NCBI RefSeq assembly: GCF_000835495.1
Contig: NW_015622545.1
Span: 1,364,001-1,428,000 of the forward strand
Source: Cladophialophora immunda
Lineage: Eukaryota; Ascomycota; Eurotiomycetes; Chaetothyriales; Herpotrichiellaceae
Direction of reading: 5' to 3'
Length of the DNA stretch: 64,000 nt
Below are positions 10,701-22,449 of this stretch, in pieces; the first letter of the stretch is position 1; each line of letters begins with the position of its first letter. The notes under the pieces were generated by a model. That model worked only from the letters and a program-made list of their open reading frames with translations. It searched no databases and was not told the origin of the DNA. The position numbers and the translations under genes are program-made.

Positions 10701-13310
10701 AAGATTGAGGTGGACAATTACCTGCAATCGAGGATTGTGCAGTATAAGCGCATTATAAACCAGTTATAGAGCGCTGCTTTACCAGTAGTGGTAGTTCTTG
10801 TGGATTCCCCAAACCGCTAGTCTCAAATTGCTAAGCGTGAATACATGGTGATGGGAAACAATATCATGGAAGAGAGTGCCTCGCCTCGAAAGCTAGAGGT
10901 CTGTAGACTAGAGAGGCCATTGAAGCTGGATAATTTGGAAGTGTAGTGCTTCAGGGCGAGTGTCTCAGAGCATCCTGTCCAACTTCCCGTCCGACGGCCG
11001 ACCAGACTCCCCGGCGCCGGGGATGAACGTGTGGACGATCAAGTGAGTTCCTAGCGGGACTTGGGCGAGAACGGAGGCATGAAGACGGCCATGAGGACCG
11101 GCGAGTCCCGTTCCGCAAATGGGCCAAGAGGTGACTCGCGATCATATCACCGGGCTCCAGCGCATGAAATTGGCGCAAGGCGAAGAGCGGCCTCAACAAC
11201 GCAGCGACCTCCTGGGACCGAGAAGGGTCCTTGAGCAAATGGTCAAACCAACTCTTCCGCGCAGCGTGCCAGCCTCGAAAGAAACTGTACTGTTTGGCTG
11301 AGGAGTGCAAGCGACTCCCAGTGGGTCATCAGACATTTAAATGCATATGTGCTGCCTGTTTGAGATGAGATCGACTTGCAGAATCTGTGAAACAATCCGC
11401 TTGTTCATTTCCCAAGCTGCTTGTCGCGGACTTTTCGAGGCTGCAGCGTCAGTGATAGTCTATAGCCTCTATATATGGTGAAACCAGCTCACTCGTGACC
11501 AACTGTGATTCGACATGCCCAAGTGCCCTTTTTGGGCGATAGTATAGGCCTTGGAAAGATCGTCCTCGTTGCTTTTACTATGCTTGCCCCCTTCTCATAT
11601 GATGATCCGTAATGACTCGTTGGTTTGAACGGCAATTCGCCGCCCCAGGTTGTTAGCCACCACCACCAGATCAGGAAATATATCGAAACGACGTTCATCT
11701 CGCCGTTATATGAATTACCTAGGTCTCCCCGGCTCGTGGGTTCTCGTTTGTCATTTGAGATTTGCATTCCATTTCACTTTTCCTTCCCAAGAGGAAATCC
11801 ATCCAAAGAAAAATCTGCTGAAAACCTTTCCTACAGCCCAAACCCACGTCCAAAGGTATTTTGATCGCCCCAGTCCAACGTGGGATCTGTACTTCGATAT
11901 TACTTTTGTATAATCACCGCCCAGATCCACGTGGCGCTGTTGAGCGTGGCGATCAGGACGTATGTCACATTGGCTCGCGTCTTTCGGTCTTTCGTCCACG
12001 ACAGGTCAAGCGTGTGATGGGTCGCCTCCAGCAAGCTCAAAGCCCAGAAGTGTTCACAGTTATTGGACGTCCGATTTCTATGATTCTCTAATGCCTTGCT
12101 TTTCGATAGACGTCAGTAATAACGTGATGGTGGACGTCAATGCGATCCTTTGCCGGACGAGTTCGGACATCCCCATTGCAATAGCGACCCGAGTTTTCCG
12201 GAAAAATGGGGTCGTCGGAATGGCCCCTGTAGATGGTATGACAGCTCGATATAAACAAGATGGTCATGACTGCGAGTGAGATGTCTTTGCACATGGAGAA
12301 GTCTGACCGCTCAATCTCAACCAATTCGCCATATTGATTAAGCTTCGTCAATAGCCGCTGCGCACTAAAAACTAGCATGTCCGAATTCTTAGCCAGGTTT
12401 CATTGATGATACCTTGTGTTTCTGAAACAGCCAGACGTTGAGGGCGGCTGGAGTTACACCGAGTGCGGATGCGGAGCAAGATCGACTATCAAAGACGTCC
12501 AGCCACAGAAGGTTTTCAATCAAGGATCAAAAATCGGCTGAGTTGCAGGTTGGGTTTGGAAGCGCTGAAGGGTCAAGTCCCAGGCTTTTGTCGCCAGTGC
12601 GAGGACAGAAACTATCTCTGCATCTGTTATAGCATTCCGAGGAGCCGCAATGAAAAAGTCTGCATTATGCCACGGGCGTAGCCCGGTATAAAATTTGTCT
12701 CTGTATCAAACATCATGCACGAGGCAACTTGAGGCCCGTATTTGGTCCGGCCGTCTGGTAAAGAAGGCATTCCGCTAACCGGCCGGAATTAGCAAATACC
12801 AGATGACTCGAACGCTAGTGATAAGTTCTCACGGCGGCAATGTCGATGCCACGAACGCCGCCCTCTCCCCCCCCCCCCCCCGGCGGAACCTCCACTCAGA
12901 CCAAGAGGAAACCGACGACAAGCTCTCGTGAAAGTGACACCATGACCTTAAAGCTCCAATTTTGGCCGTCTTTTGGAGCTACAATTCAACAAACAGCAGG
13001 GCGATAACACTTGGTCCAAGTCAAAGAAAAGTACTCACGAAGTCAACACCACAATTACGAAGCCCGCCACTGGTCGACCTCAGCGCGAAATGGTAATTCA
13101 CTACGCATCTGGCGCCACGCCTAGAGAGAATGAGAAGGGCGAGAAAACCACTTGTCAGTCAAAGGGGAAGAGAAAGGAAATCGAAGAAATGGGGTGTGTC
13201 AGCTCCGGCAGGTCCAGAGTACTGTGTTGATGAAAATAGGTGAACGCTTCGTGGTGATTCTGCGGATTCTATTGGAACGACTGGACTGCCAGGTCACGTC
13301 GAGCGGTTTG
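10701..13310. other. Gene debris and unique sequence, no named gene
   Basis: Includes a minus-strand protein-like piece at 11100-11310 (KQYSFFRGWHAARKSW) and a minus-strand membrane-like piece near 11900-11980 (VTYVLIATLNSATWIWAVII) that stops immediately after. Another is at 12240-12378 (AQRLLTKLNQYGELVEIE). These could be parts of one or more membrane proteins, but no family can be assigned. A C homopolymer lies at about 12869-12880. Confidence 0.3.
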
Positions 13311-16300
13311 TCACCCCAGAGGCCCCGAGACATTTTTCCGTGAAGAGGCTGGGGACTGAAGACTGTGTGCTTTCGCTTTGACTAACTTTTCAAGACTCTG
13401 AGCTCTAGTTTTCAAATCCTCAAGTTTGCTGTTACTTGTTGCAAGACTTTCATTCATTTGAGCCGATGCTTTAATCAACTCCTTGCCTCCTGTCGTCTGT
13501 TTGTTTGTGGTGATGGCTGGGCCAAGGGAAGAAGCTTTCTTATTCTCGTCCAGGGCAATCTTACTGGGAGGATCGGGGAACGCAGTGGTGGCGGCGGAGC
13601 TTGGTCGCCCGTCTGGATCGGCTGATGCGCGATCAGTTGAGGAAGTTGAAATTCGCAAGGCAGGGGGCAGGCCTGGGTTCTCAATGTCAGCAAGTCGTGA
13701 ACGCTTCAATCGAAAAGCATGCGAGAGTTCCATGTCACTCTGAGTGATTGGTGAGACAGATTTATTCTCGACACACCATTGTTGGTTTTCCCCATTGCGA
13801 CAGTGAGATAGGCTTTGTCCTGAGCGGCGACAATGTTCAATTCGGAGCCTTCCTCGATGTTTGGAGTGCCACCTATGAGAGATGTCAGCCAAGAGCCACG
13901 TACGACAGAATCATACTGTATTCCATGTTGCAAGACATCTTTTCGTGCTCATCGGTTTGCCGTCGCCGGCAGCTGGCGGTGCAAGAAGTCTCGTACCCAC
14001 TTTACGAGAAGCGGACTGATTCTGGCTGGTTGTCTCAGTGAAGGCTCCCATCTTGGATGCGAGAAAATGCCCGCAACCCAGAAGCAGAAAACACATGCTG
14101 GTATCATAAGCCTTTGAAGAAGATCATCGAAATCACCGCTGGCATGTGCCGGAGCCCATGGCCGTGTTGAAGCCAGGATCAGGATCACTGCAAGTGCAAA
14201 CTGATCTAGGCGGTGGCCGCTGAAAAGGCAAAAAGGCAGGTTCTAGGAGCTCGACCCTGGTGCAACACAGTCGGCCAGGATGCTGAGACCGACATTTACA
14301 TACAGAAAGATATTCGCAGTGACTAGGGAGTCAGCCATGGCGACAGGTCTCTGACCGATGCAACCGGCAAGCCGGTGCAGGAACACGAGTGGCCACACAA
14401 AAACAGACGTGGGATGCAAAGCAACAAGATTGGACATTCCCTGCTTTATGCAAGGACGTACCTTGCTCTCTCCCTTATAAGGAAATGGCGACCTGGGGAG
14501 AGTGGGAAGGAGTTCCTGGGGGATTTGCTCGCCTCGCGGCCCAGGTCTGTCCACCACCACTTGGTAGGCGTGAGTCAGGACACCATCGATGTTTTGATGG
14601 CTCTAATCCATCAATCCACATGGGCATACATATTTGAAGCCAAGGATTCCTGACCGCATCCAGCAACGGGAGCATGATCGGGCAAATCGTGTTCTGGAAA
14701 TAGGCCAGCAGATCGGTGTGTCTGTCATCGGCGACGAGGCGTCGATTACCGAGGTATCCCGTAGAGCTGGATGCTTACAGGGGTCGGTATTGTTGCCACG
14801 CTGGTCCGGGACAGTGCTGGAGGTCGTGAGTACCGCCTCCACCGGTTTTCTCCGTGCCGGGCGTCGAGGGATCGACTCCCAGTATCATGGCGATTCGTGC
14901 GATCCGAGCTGGTCGATGGGGATGAACACCTACTGCGTGTACTGCACTGCACTGCACTACATTATTGAATATCGCGCCGCCATTCGACATGCCTCAATCC
15001 CCAATCCTTAATCTTTATTCTTCGACGTCGCTGTTTGGCTAGCCGTAGACGCAGCAGCAGCAGCAGCGACAGAGCAGTCTACCGACATTCGGCTTAGGCG
15101 TGCCCAAACCGCAGCCGCAGCAAACAGGTTGGAGGTTAACCCATGGTTGCGATCGGAGTCAATGCCGGACGGCGAGGACGAGAAGGACGGCATTCCACGT
15201 CCCAGACAGCAATCACTTTCGTCAGCAGGTAGCCAACAGGCTAGGGAAGCCTCCTGCTCAATATGGAGTTGGCAAGGCTCCCAACCAGGATTGAGATTCT
15301 GTTCAACCACTAGACTTGTCCAAGTTTACGGCAGACCCGAAATTCGGGGACGAGGCCAAGCTCGGAAAATGGGGCATGGAGCCAGTAAGTGTCCGACGCA
15401 AGGACAATATCCGCTAAACAGGAACGCTGTCAGCCATCACGGACATTTCAAAACGTCGAACTCGCAAATTTGAAAAACGCCCTGACACGGGTCCGGATTG
15501 AGAGGGCTTGGAGGAAAAAGCAGGAAAATGTCACCGTCACTTACCGACTCCGACGAGTGGTGATCCTTGGAGACCATGAATGATGCAAAAGCGTTGGTTG
15601 GACCTCAGCCTTTCAAGATACGGAGGATGCAAATGGAAACGCCCCCGCGTCATCTTGTGGATTTGGACGTTAGACGTGGACGTGAAAATGTGGATGTCGA
15701 TATACATGACTGTTCACCTTTCCTTGTATCACCGTAATGCGCACAGAAAGGCCGTGTTCTCTCTCTGCGCGATTCTTTGGTTTCTACAAGAGAGGGACTA
15801 TGAAGGAGTTTGTCTGTCTACTGGCTCTTAACTCTTAATCAGGTGCGATCAGGTGCAGCCTGGAGTGTACGAGCACATGAGTGTGATGGTAGAACCGAGC
15901 CTCCATCACAACCAGGGTTGCAACAACCTGACGTACTGAAATCTATTCAGGAAGGCTGGCTTTGGGGCAAGATAGCTGAATCGATGTGGAATAGGTCGAG
16001 GCCACGCACATTATGGAGTACTCAGTGGCGCTTTCGGGATTTTGATGAGAGTGGAGCGGATTCGATGACCCGTGAATGGTACGTGCAACCCACGCTTTCC
16101 AGTATGATGGTTCTGTTGGCGTAACCGAAGCTGTAGGCGTAAAACCAGGCTGGTATGACTCTGATCTCTCGTAGTGCAGCTACCGAGTACACGAGAAAAG
16201 CTGCTACAACCATTCCTTCCGCAGCCATAATTTCCGTGGCGACGCCCATCTCAAAGGCGCCTTTTGGCGTCAGAAGACCTGGAGGGCGGTCAGCAACCAT

Positions 16301-16583
16301 CGAAGAATACAAAGCTGTCAGCATTGTTTTGGACTGGCTGTCGCTTGCATCTGCTGGTCCGTTAGAGGCGGAATATCGGCATGCCGTGGGGCTTCTTCCT
16401 TGAGGGGCATGGCTGGTGGCATCTCATGACCGGAGTCGAGGCTTATTGCTATATTGTCTGGGTCCAATACACCGCTTTCCTCCCAACAAGCAAACACCGA
16501 AACCGCCGGCGGCGCAGAAATACGAAAACCATGGAATTACCCCCTAAGAGAACCCCGATCTGCTCGGAACAAAGAGGTATTAA
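13311..16583. other. Gene debris, no named gene
   Basis: Minus-strand 13311-13892 includes a Lys/Ser-rich helical end (LEDLKTRAQSLEKLVKAKA). Minus 14243-14560 and 16022-16324 contain one or two hydrophobic helices each (for example GMVVAAFLVYSVAAL). Plus 15300-15385 reads LDLSKFTADPKFGDEAKLGK. None could be tied to a family and all are bounded by stops or frame changes. A GCA/CAG triplet run is at 15050-15070. Confidence 0.3.
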
Positions 16584-17090
16584 GGTTAGTAAATCTCCGC
16601 TTTCTCCTTCAAGACTTTGAGATCCAGGCCTCTGACGGCGGTCTTTACACTAATATTGTCGAACTGTTCCTCGATGAGTCGGTAGTCCTGATCAAGCTGT
16701 TCAATTTGGACGCACTTCATGAAGAACTTATACTTTTTCCACGGGACTCGAGCTGGCAATGAATTGACGCACCTGGTCTTGAGTGAGGACTGCTATGGGG
16801 TTTTCGATCTGTAATATCATATGTTCGCAAATTTCTTCCAGGTCAGACTTCCGTGTCGAGATGATGCGACCCTTCTCTGACCGTCGTTGTCCAGTCCGCC
16901 CGCAAGAACAAATGGCTGACAAACAAAATCTTTTGAGAGACGGCCTCGATGCCGCCAAACACGTCCTCGTTGGAGGCGACGCTGATGTCGCGCCGGTGGA
17001 ACAATCCGTCCCCGTATTGGGGCAGGCGGACGGCAAAGGGTCCGCGGGCCTCCTTGCGCTCGCTGATCTTGGCTGAGGTCTTCAGCTCGG
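16584..17090 (-). pseudogene. smc6: SMC6 fragment (SMC5/6 complex)
   Basis: Minus-strand frames read RIISTRKSDLEEICEHM, ENPIAVLTQDQVRQFIASSS, then after a 1-nt frame change at about 16735 YKFFMKCVQLEQLDQDYRLI and EEQFDNISVKTAV. This order matches the N-terminal part of SMC6 proteins, where a DNA-binding insert is followed by the strongly conserved NP-x-x-VLTQD-x-RQFL phrase and KYKFF-x-KG-x-QLEQL at the start of the coiled coil. The upstream part (about 17090-16985, RKEARGPFAVRLPQYGD) fits the preceding beta segment. A full SMC6 has about 1100 residues; only about 150 remain. The Walker A region and everything after the early coil are gone. Confidence 0.75.
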
Positions 17091-17623
17091 CTTGTGGTCG
17101 TGCCTGTTGAACGAGGAGGCAGGTGATGGCCCAGATGAATGGCTGAACTTCCTCGGCAGTAGTATCATCAACCGTCTGGAGCAGGTGTACATCACCTCCG
17201 GCACGGCTTGCGTTCATGCCTTGTTACTACTTGTCGGGGCCGGCTCTCTCTGTGTTGGGGGAAGCGTCAGTGTCACGTTCCGCAGCGTCTTGTTAGACTT
17301 ACTGTGTGCAGCATCTGCAGCGAGCATAAAACCTGCCAACTTGGTTACGGAGCATTCTGGTATGTATGGTCGGAGCTGGGCAAAACAACCATGAGCAGTC
17401 GAAGCTAGAATGGTCCTAGGTGGGAAGTGATGTAGCGAAGCCAGAGCGAAATACCTCAAAGCAGCGATCCTATCAAGCTTCGAATATGCCGACATGGACT
17501 ATCGGTACGAGGCAATTCAGAACGCTCACGACAAAACTTTCGCTGGATCCTGGGAGACAAAGACAACGAAGACATCCCGTGCGTTCACCCTTCCCGTCAT
17601 TTTTTCAGCCTCTGAACAGTCAA

Positions 17624-18073
17624 CTACATAAGGTAGGTATCATACAGAGCTATTCTCGCTACTTTTGCAGAAGGCCGTAGTCTCATTTGCAGCAACCGTT
17701 CTGAGGCCCTCTGCGGAGAGACTGGCACCGTGGTCTGTTCGTCCTTGCCCACTTCCTCACCTCGTCTCATTAGGGCCAAAGCGTCGTCTTGTCCTTCATC
17801 TTCATCCAGCTCATCATTCAAGTCCATCTCGTTCGTGGTGTTATTGATGTCGAGATCAACCACTTCCGCATCATCGCCTGAGCTATTCTTGAACCTGCGC
17901 AATTCAGTTCCAATCCCGCCCTCTCGCTCTTTGAGGTGGATCTTGTCCCCTGCTACGGTGTTACGCTTGCGCTTCCTGCCTCTTCTGTCGCCGATTTGAA
18001 GCGTCATGTCAAGGAGATCGAGGCCGAGGCGGGTGCGGGTCCCACAAGAGCACCGGTCTGCATAAATCTGCAT
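17624..18073 (-). CDS. Hypothetical acidic/charged ORF
   Basis: ORF of about 149 codons from the ATG at 18073. A basic segment (GDRRGRKRKRN) is followed by a strongly acidic one (NELDEDEGQDDAL-like), as in many nuclear proteins, but no domain is recognised. No damage is visible within the frame, and no supporting introns or neighbours. Weak call. Confidence 0.25.
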   Translation of the reverse strand: MQIYADRCSCGTRTRLGLDLLDMTLQIGDRRGRKRKRNTVAGDKIHLKEREGGIGTELRRFKNSSGDDAEVVDLDINNTTNEMDLNDELDEDEGQDDALALMRRGEEVGKDEQTTVPVSPQRASERLLQMRLRPSAKVARIALYDTYLM

Positions 18074-18117
18074 GAGAGGGAGACAAGGAATGACTTCTTG
18101 ATCCGACACCGCCTAGC

Positions 18118-18850
18118 ATGAGCGGAAAGCTGTTGACATACGTCAAGCGAATGCGTCAGGTCGGGTTGGGGCGAAGGCCGTTTGCCGAAGCTCGCTTCGA
18201 AGTCCTGTTATTCGCCTGGTCAATCAATGGTCGCTTATTCTCTCTAGGTGGAGAATCCTTGGTTGCTCGAGAGAGTAGCCAACCGGAACCAGTCGACGTT
18301 CCCGGCACATCAGACACGAGCATCTCAGCAGCCAGCTGTCAGACTGATGTGGAATATCTCTCGTATTGTAAAGAAAGCCCAAACTCCGATTGGTCAACAT
18401 TGACATACCATGGGGCGCTGTTCCCGATAAAGAGAAGAAGGAGGTAATGGCAAAGCTCACGGAGCGTTGTGATCGAGCTGAGTTGTTCAAGAATCGTCAA
18501 GAAGAGATTGTGAACCAAGCGGTGGTGTGGCGAATGTACCACACTCGAGCGACATAGTCGACGGACAAAAGAACGAAGAGAAGTCAGTTCCACCGTCCGG
18601 TGCGAGCGAAGCTAAGAGCCAGGCACAGCCAATACAGCAAATTCCCGATTCCTGAAGCAACAGCGACAATGGTATCGTCCAACTTTCGCCAACCCTAGCT
18701 GCGAGCACAAGAACCAAGGATTGGGCGACGCAACAGGCATTCCTAGGTTATGCGTCCGACGCTCCTTCACGAGTGCGTATGAGGCCTGCAGTCCGTCTGG
18801 TGGTTGTCGACGCGCCGAGCAGTGACGATAGTACCAACACCACTTGCTTT
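18118..18850 (+). pseudogene. Unrecognised coding-like debris
   Basis: Plus frames contain AKLTERCDRAELFKNRQEEI followed by VNQAVVWRMYHTRAT, which looks like a helical protein segment, preceded by SQPEPVDVPGTSDTS-like low-complexity sequence in another frame and broken by stops. No family assigned. Confidence 0.25.
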
Positions 18851-19012
18851 TATTCGTTGCTGGAGTTGACGCCGCCCCGTACAGCTCCAAATTGCTCTTC
18901 GTTGCGCTTCTCCCTTTCCTGGAGGACCCAGAGTTCGTTGTTGTGCTCGCCCAGTTCCTCATTGCCTTTACGTAGTTCCCCAGCTCCCCAGTTTCTCGAT
19001 GCATTACTCCGC

Positions 19013-19438
19013 TCAGCGCAATAGGTATTGAATGCGCATCCTCTCTCCACCATCACCGAATTTATTCACGATTTTGAGAACATCGTCCATTGTTAGTGCA
19101 TCCTTTATTTTCTGGCACAGATCTTCGACGTCTGATTTCGGGGAGCCTTGAATTATAGCAACCAGCCGGTCCAGTGCGACCGCTTTTTGGCTCCTTTCCA
19201 ATCTCGATCCTTGTCTTCGTCCATCTTTCGTAGGATCTAGCACACAGACCAATCCGCCTTTTGCACAGAGTCCGCAAGGTGAACCGCCATCACACTGTCG
19301 AGTAGACATCAGAAGATGCAGCATCAGACGGAGTTAAGTGATCACCTTTCTTTTCGCGGATTTACACGCTTCACATGCGACGCTGGCGTTTTTCTTTTCC
19401 GCCTTGATTGCGGAATGTGGTTCTGCAAGGGTAGGCAT
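19013..19438 (-). CDS. Small Zn2Cys6 DNA-binding protein, two exons
   Basis: Exon 1 runs from the ATG at 19438 to 19346; a 51-nt intron (19345-19295, GTGATC...ACAG, phase 0) interrupts the zinc cluster; exon 2 runs 19294-19013. The spliced 124-residue protein has Cys at 22, 25, 32, 38, 41 and 48, exactly the C-x2-C-x6-C-x5-C-x2-C-x6-C spacing of fungal binuclear zinc clusters (first half ACEACKSAKRK, second half CDGGSPCGLC). Such domains bind CGG-type sites as nuclear regulators. The remainder is a Lys/Leu-rich helix with no fungal-specific transcription factor domain. A Glu-rich coiled-coil-like frame just downstream (about 19010-18853, minus) may be a further exon. No frame damage in the modelled exons. 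Confidence 0.75.
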
Positions 19439-20099
19439 TGTACCGACTTGTTGACCCCGAAGTCGGTGGATGGGGCAAATTGCCCTTGGTAATCGTCTGG
19501 GAAAGTAGCACCTTTTGTGTGACTAGATATACCATTCATACCCAGGGACCATAAAAGGTTGTAGGACGAACTCGCCTTTGAAATGCTGTGGTTCTTGTGA
19601 GGGTTTGGAAGGAGTTCTATCGTACACCCTGCTGTGAGAGGTATCCAATGTCTTTCCTCTCTCCCTTGCGTCCTTATTCCTGCATACGCCATCTGTCCCT
19701 TGCGTACGGTGTTCCAGCTGCCAAGACCCTCTTGGTCTGCATCCCTTGCGCGGTCATATACCCCTTGCGTAGTTATCGTACAGCCGACCAGTCAGAGGGT
19801 AGGGTTCTTGCCTGTACATTGTACAGGTGGACACGATCAATCAGGAGGCCGGGTCGTGGCGCTGGTTCCTCCGAACCGAGCCTCCTTCCGGCGTCATCAG
19901 GTTGAGAGCGCGACACAATCCAATATTCTTTGCTTGCCACAGGGGCCGCGGCTTCAGACACCCCGCTAGAGATCTTGCCTTTAGATGACCATATACCGCT
20001 GTTTGACACGCTGGAAGCCCGCAACCTCCCCAACACAGGCCAGGCACACACTTGCTATCTTTCGTGGACTACTCCAGAACGGTAACTCATTAATCGCTA

Positions 20100-20420
20100 A
20101 GTGCTGAGTGCCAGAGGGAGTGCTGGGATGTGGGACTTTAGACCAGCCTGGGTTGTGTAAAGCTTGTCACAGCCTTGGAAGGGGTATGGTATTGTTGGAT
20201 CTAGATGCCGAAGGATGTGATCGTACCAGACAGTCTTGGGTGCTGAGCTTCGCTGAAAAGAAAAGGTTGAAGTTCTGGAAGTGTTCTCTGGCCTGCACAG
20301 TGCTGAGTGCTGGGTGCTGGGTGCTAGATAAAGGTTCGAATTCTGGGAGTGCCTGTCGAGCGCCTGCGAGCGCCCAAAGTTCAAAATTCCGGGGGTGCCC
20401 GTCGAGTAACCCCCCCTCCC
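20100..20420. repeat. Composite repeat B, copy near 20 kb
   Basis: Contains TGCTGAGTGC units, a 'gaagttctggaagtgttctctggcctg' phrase and 'gggagtgcctgtcgagcgcc'. The same phrases recur near 35.4, 36.0 and 49.3-49.9 kb. This copy lacks the GTGTTTGATGGTC end module. It is followed by a C-rich run. Confidence 0.75.
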
Positions 20421-20635
20421 CCAAAACCACAAGTCCAGTCCTCCACGGCTACTGTATCTCCCATCCCTTTATTGATTGCATCCAGAGTATCGGCTTGGAT
20501 TGATCGTCACGACACCGTCACAATGCAAATCACGCGATTCCTAACGTCAAACTTCCCTACCAGGTCCAAGCGGTCTACCTTTCCAAATTTCGCCCGCACT
20601 GGACGCCGTCCTATTCCCTCTGCGGTCCCCAGTCT

Positions 20636-20815
20636 TGCCGTGGTCGACGCTCCCCTTCTACATTATCGCCGCGGTCCTCGAACTGGCCGCCACGCTTACC
20701 ACGGCGAAGTCCCTCCAGGGGAGACCTCGCTGGATCGTTTTGCTCTACCTGTCGACCACCGCCGCCCTTCCACTGGACGACAGTCCCACCTGCTTCGAGA
20801 GGTGACCGTCAGCGC
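20636..20815 (+). pseudogene. Membrane-protein fragment, unrecognised
   Basis: Plus frame reads PWSTLPFYIIAAVLELAATL and RPRWIVLLYLSTTAALPLD, two hydrophobic helices with a basic loop. The frame stops soon after, and the upstream part is in another frame. Family unknown. Confidence 0.3.
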
Positions 20816-21174
20816 CGATGTTCAATCCATACGGATCGTCGCAGCGGCTCGGGGGAGGGCTTGGAATTATTGCCACTGCCCGCTGAGCCGGCCTCGCACT
20901 GGTGGCATTTCGGGCCAAGCGAGCATTTGGATACTGATGCGACCCAATGGGCGCAAGGGCGAGTGGGATGGTGTGCGCGCGGGTGAGACAAGAGGGGGAC
21001 GGTGACGTGCTCATGATCCGCGTGACTCCAACACATCAAGCGAGCCTGGAAATCGGAAGGCGCAGAGAGAAGGAAATCAAGGAAGGGAGGCCAGGGATGG
21101 GGGGCTACGCCATGCACGAGGCGCATTTGATCGCGAAGCCATACTTATTGAAAGCTCAAGCTTAAGTCCTCGGT

Positions 21175-21729
21175 GTGGCCAGGCGCCCTCCTCAACCTTC
21201 ATCCGCGGCAAGACGCATGCGCCGTTCAACTTCTGCTCTTGGTTCCTCGAGAGGTGCCGATTCCGAGGCATCAGGAGGGCACATGCACTTTCTGATGACG
21301 CCAACTGAAGAACAGAGAACCCAGGACATCCGTTGGGCGACTTTGGTCAGTATACCCGAGACACAATCGACCTTCGACCACAGCCAACGTTTCGATAGCC
21401 TCCACAGCAGTCTAGCTGAAGAGTTCAACGTGGTGCTGAACGCCATGGAGCGGGCGAAGGAGAAGTACTGTACTTTCCATCGCAATGCGGAGGCATCAAA
21501 GGCCAATCTTATCCAAACCAAGGCCGAGCTCGACCGGGGTCACAGCCCTCCGGCAACAGGAGCTGGCCAAATACAGAGAGGCCACCGAGATCAATTGAAG
21601 GGCGATTTGAGTGATGGATCGGCAGCTTCACAAGTCGAAACGGGAATATTCAGGAGCTTGGGCACCTTCGGGGCGGCAATTCCCGCGGGTCAACGCGCAG
21701 ACATTACTGTGTTCCATATCCGGTGTTAA
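21175..21729 (+). CDS. Helical ORF, doubtful
   Basis: Open frame whose middle (about 21300-21540) reads like a helical protein: FDSLHSSLAEEFNVVLNAME, RAKEKYCTFHRNAEASKANL. The frame probably slips near 21545, because the next frame continues helical (ALRQQELAKYREATE). No ATG at the start and no domain recognised. Probably an exon relic of a coiled-coil protein. Confidence 0.25.
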   Translation: MARRPPQPSSAARRMRRSTSALGSSRGADSEASGGHMHFLMTPTEEQRTQDIRWATLVSIPETQSTFDHSQRFDSLHSSLAEEFNVVLNAMERAKEKYCTFHRNAEASKANLIQTKAELDRGHSPPATGAGQIQRGHRDQLKGDLSDGSAASQVETGIFRSLGTFGAAIPAGQRADITVFHIRC

Positions 21730-21974
21730 TTTGGGCACCTCCTGCAAATCTGGGGAGACATTCGTCGCAGTCCCCCCCCCCTTTCATGCTATCGCAGTCT
21801 ATCCTTCGCATCAGTGCTCCTCAATTTTCCTCAATCTCTTCTTCCAAGATGTTCCGAGAAAGTTCCCTAATCACGCCTCTCCCCCCTCTGACTGACTGGG
21901 CTGTAGACTTCATGTTCAGCTGCTCGGTTTTTCGACACTACGCTTTCCTTCGGCGATCGATTGCGTATTCCTGA

Positions 21975-22290
21975 AAGCCGCCGGGATCGTTGATACCCAG
22001 GCCGCCACCGGCATGTGGACAGTATACAGCGAAGCCGAGTTCATCGGGCTCTGGGCCAGAAGGGTTCCGGCATTCTAGACAAGTTCGACACGCGTGGTAG
22101 CCACGGCCGGCAACAGCCACTCGGTCTCCAATCTTGAAGTCATCCATGCATTCAGACGGCGGGGCCACGACTGTCCCGGCGAGCTCGTGGCCGCCTACGC
22201 GAGGAAGCTTGGGCTGGCTCACGGCACCGGTTGCGAGTCTGAGGAACATGTCTTGTCCCCACTGCATCTGTGGCCAAACCAAGACTGACA
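21975..22290 (-). pseudogene. Zinc alcohol dehydrogenase (MDR) N-terminal fragment
   Basis: Reads LPRVGGHELAGTVV, IGDRVAVAGRGYHACRTC and GFQEYAIDR, the order seen in medium-chain zinc dehydrogenases: GHE catalytic motif, GDRV, the structural-zinc Cys lobe (C-x2-C-x2-C then a later Cys) and a 'G-FAEY' strand. The catalytic Cys expected before 'GTD' appears to be replaced by Trp (MQWGQDMF). The GroES-like domain stops about where the Rossmann fold would start. The fragment begins within about 15 bases of a divergently oriented zinc-knuckle fragment. Confidence 0.7.
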
Positions 22291-22301
22291 TGATGCCGTA
22301 G

Positions 22302-22430
22302 GACTGTCCAAACAAGGAGATTCGAGTCTGTCGGAACTGTGGTGACGAGGACCACATGGCGAAGGATTGCCCTACTCGCGAAAAGAGAACCTGCCGCAAC
22401 TGTGGAGCCGAGGATCATATGGCGAGCCTT
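22302..22430 (+). pseudogene. CNBP/GIS2-type zinc-knuckle fragment 1
   Basis: Two CCHC-like knuckles are read: RVCRNCGDEDHMAKDCP (C-x2-C-x4-H-x4-C) and TCRNCGAEDHMA, the second cut before its last Cys. They match the late knuckles of fungal CNBP/Byr3-like single-stranded nucleic-acid-binding proteins, which carry about seven. The frame continues to 22706 but loses all similarity after DHMA. See also 60194-60338, which matches the beginning of the same kind of protein. Confidence 0.75.
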
Positions 22431-22449
22431 TACAACTGGAACAAAGCTG

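Noticed and set aside
20330..20360. T-loop-like ggttcgaattc within repeat B
   Set aside because: No tRNA fold around it; not conserved in the other B copies.
20349..21005. 218-codon plus ORF
   Set aside because: Starts in repeat B, is Arg/Pro-rich, and an alternative frame within it reads as membrane helices instead.
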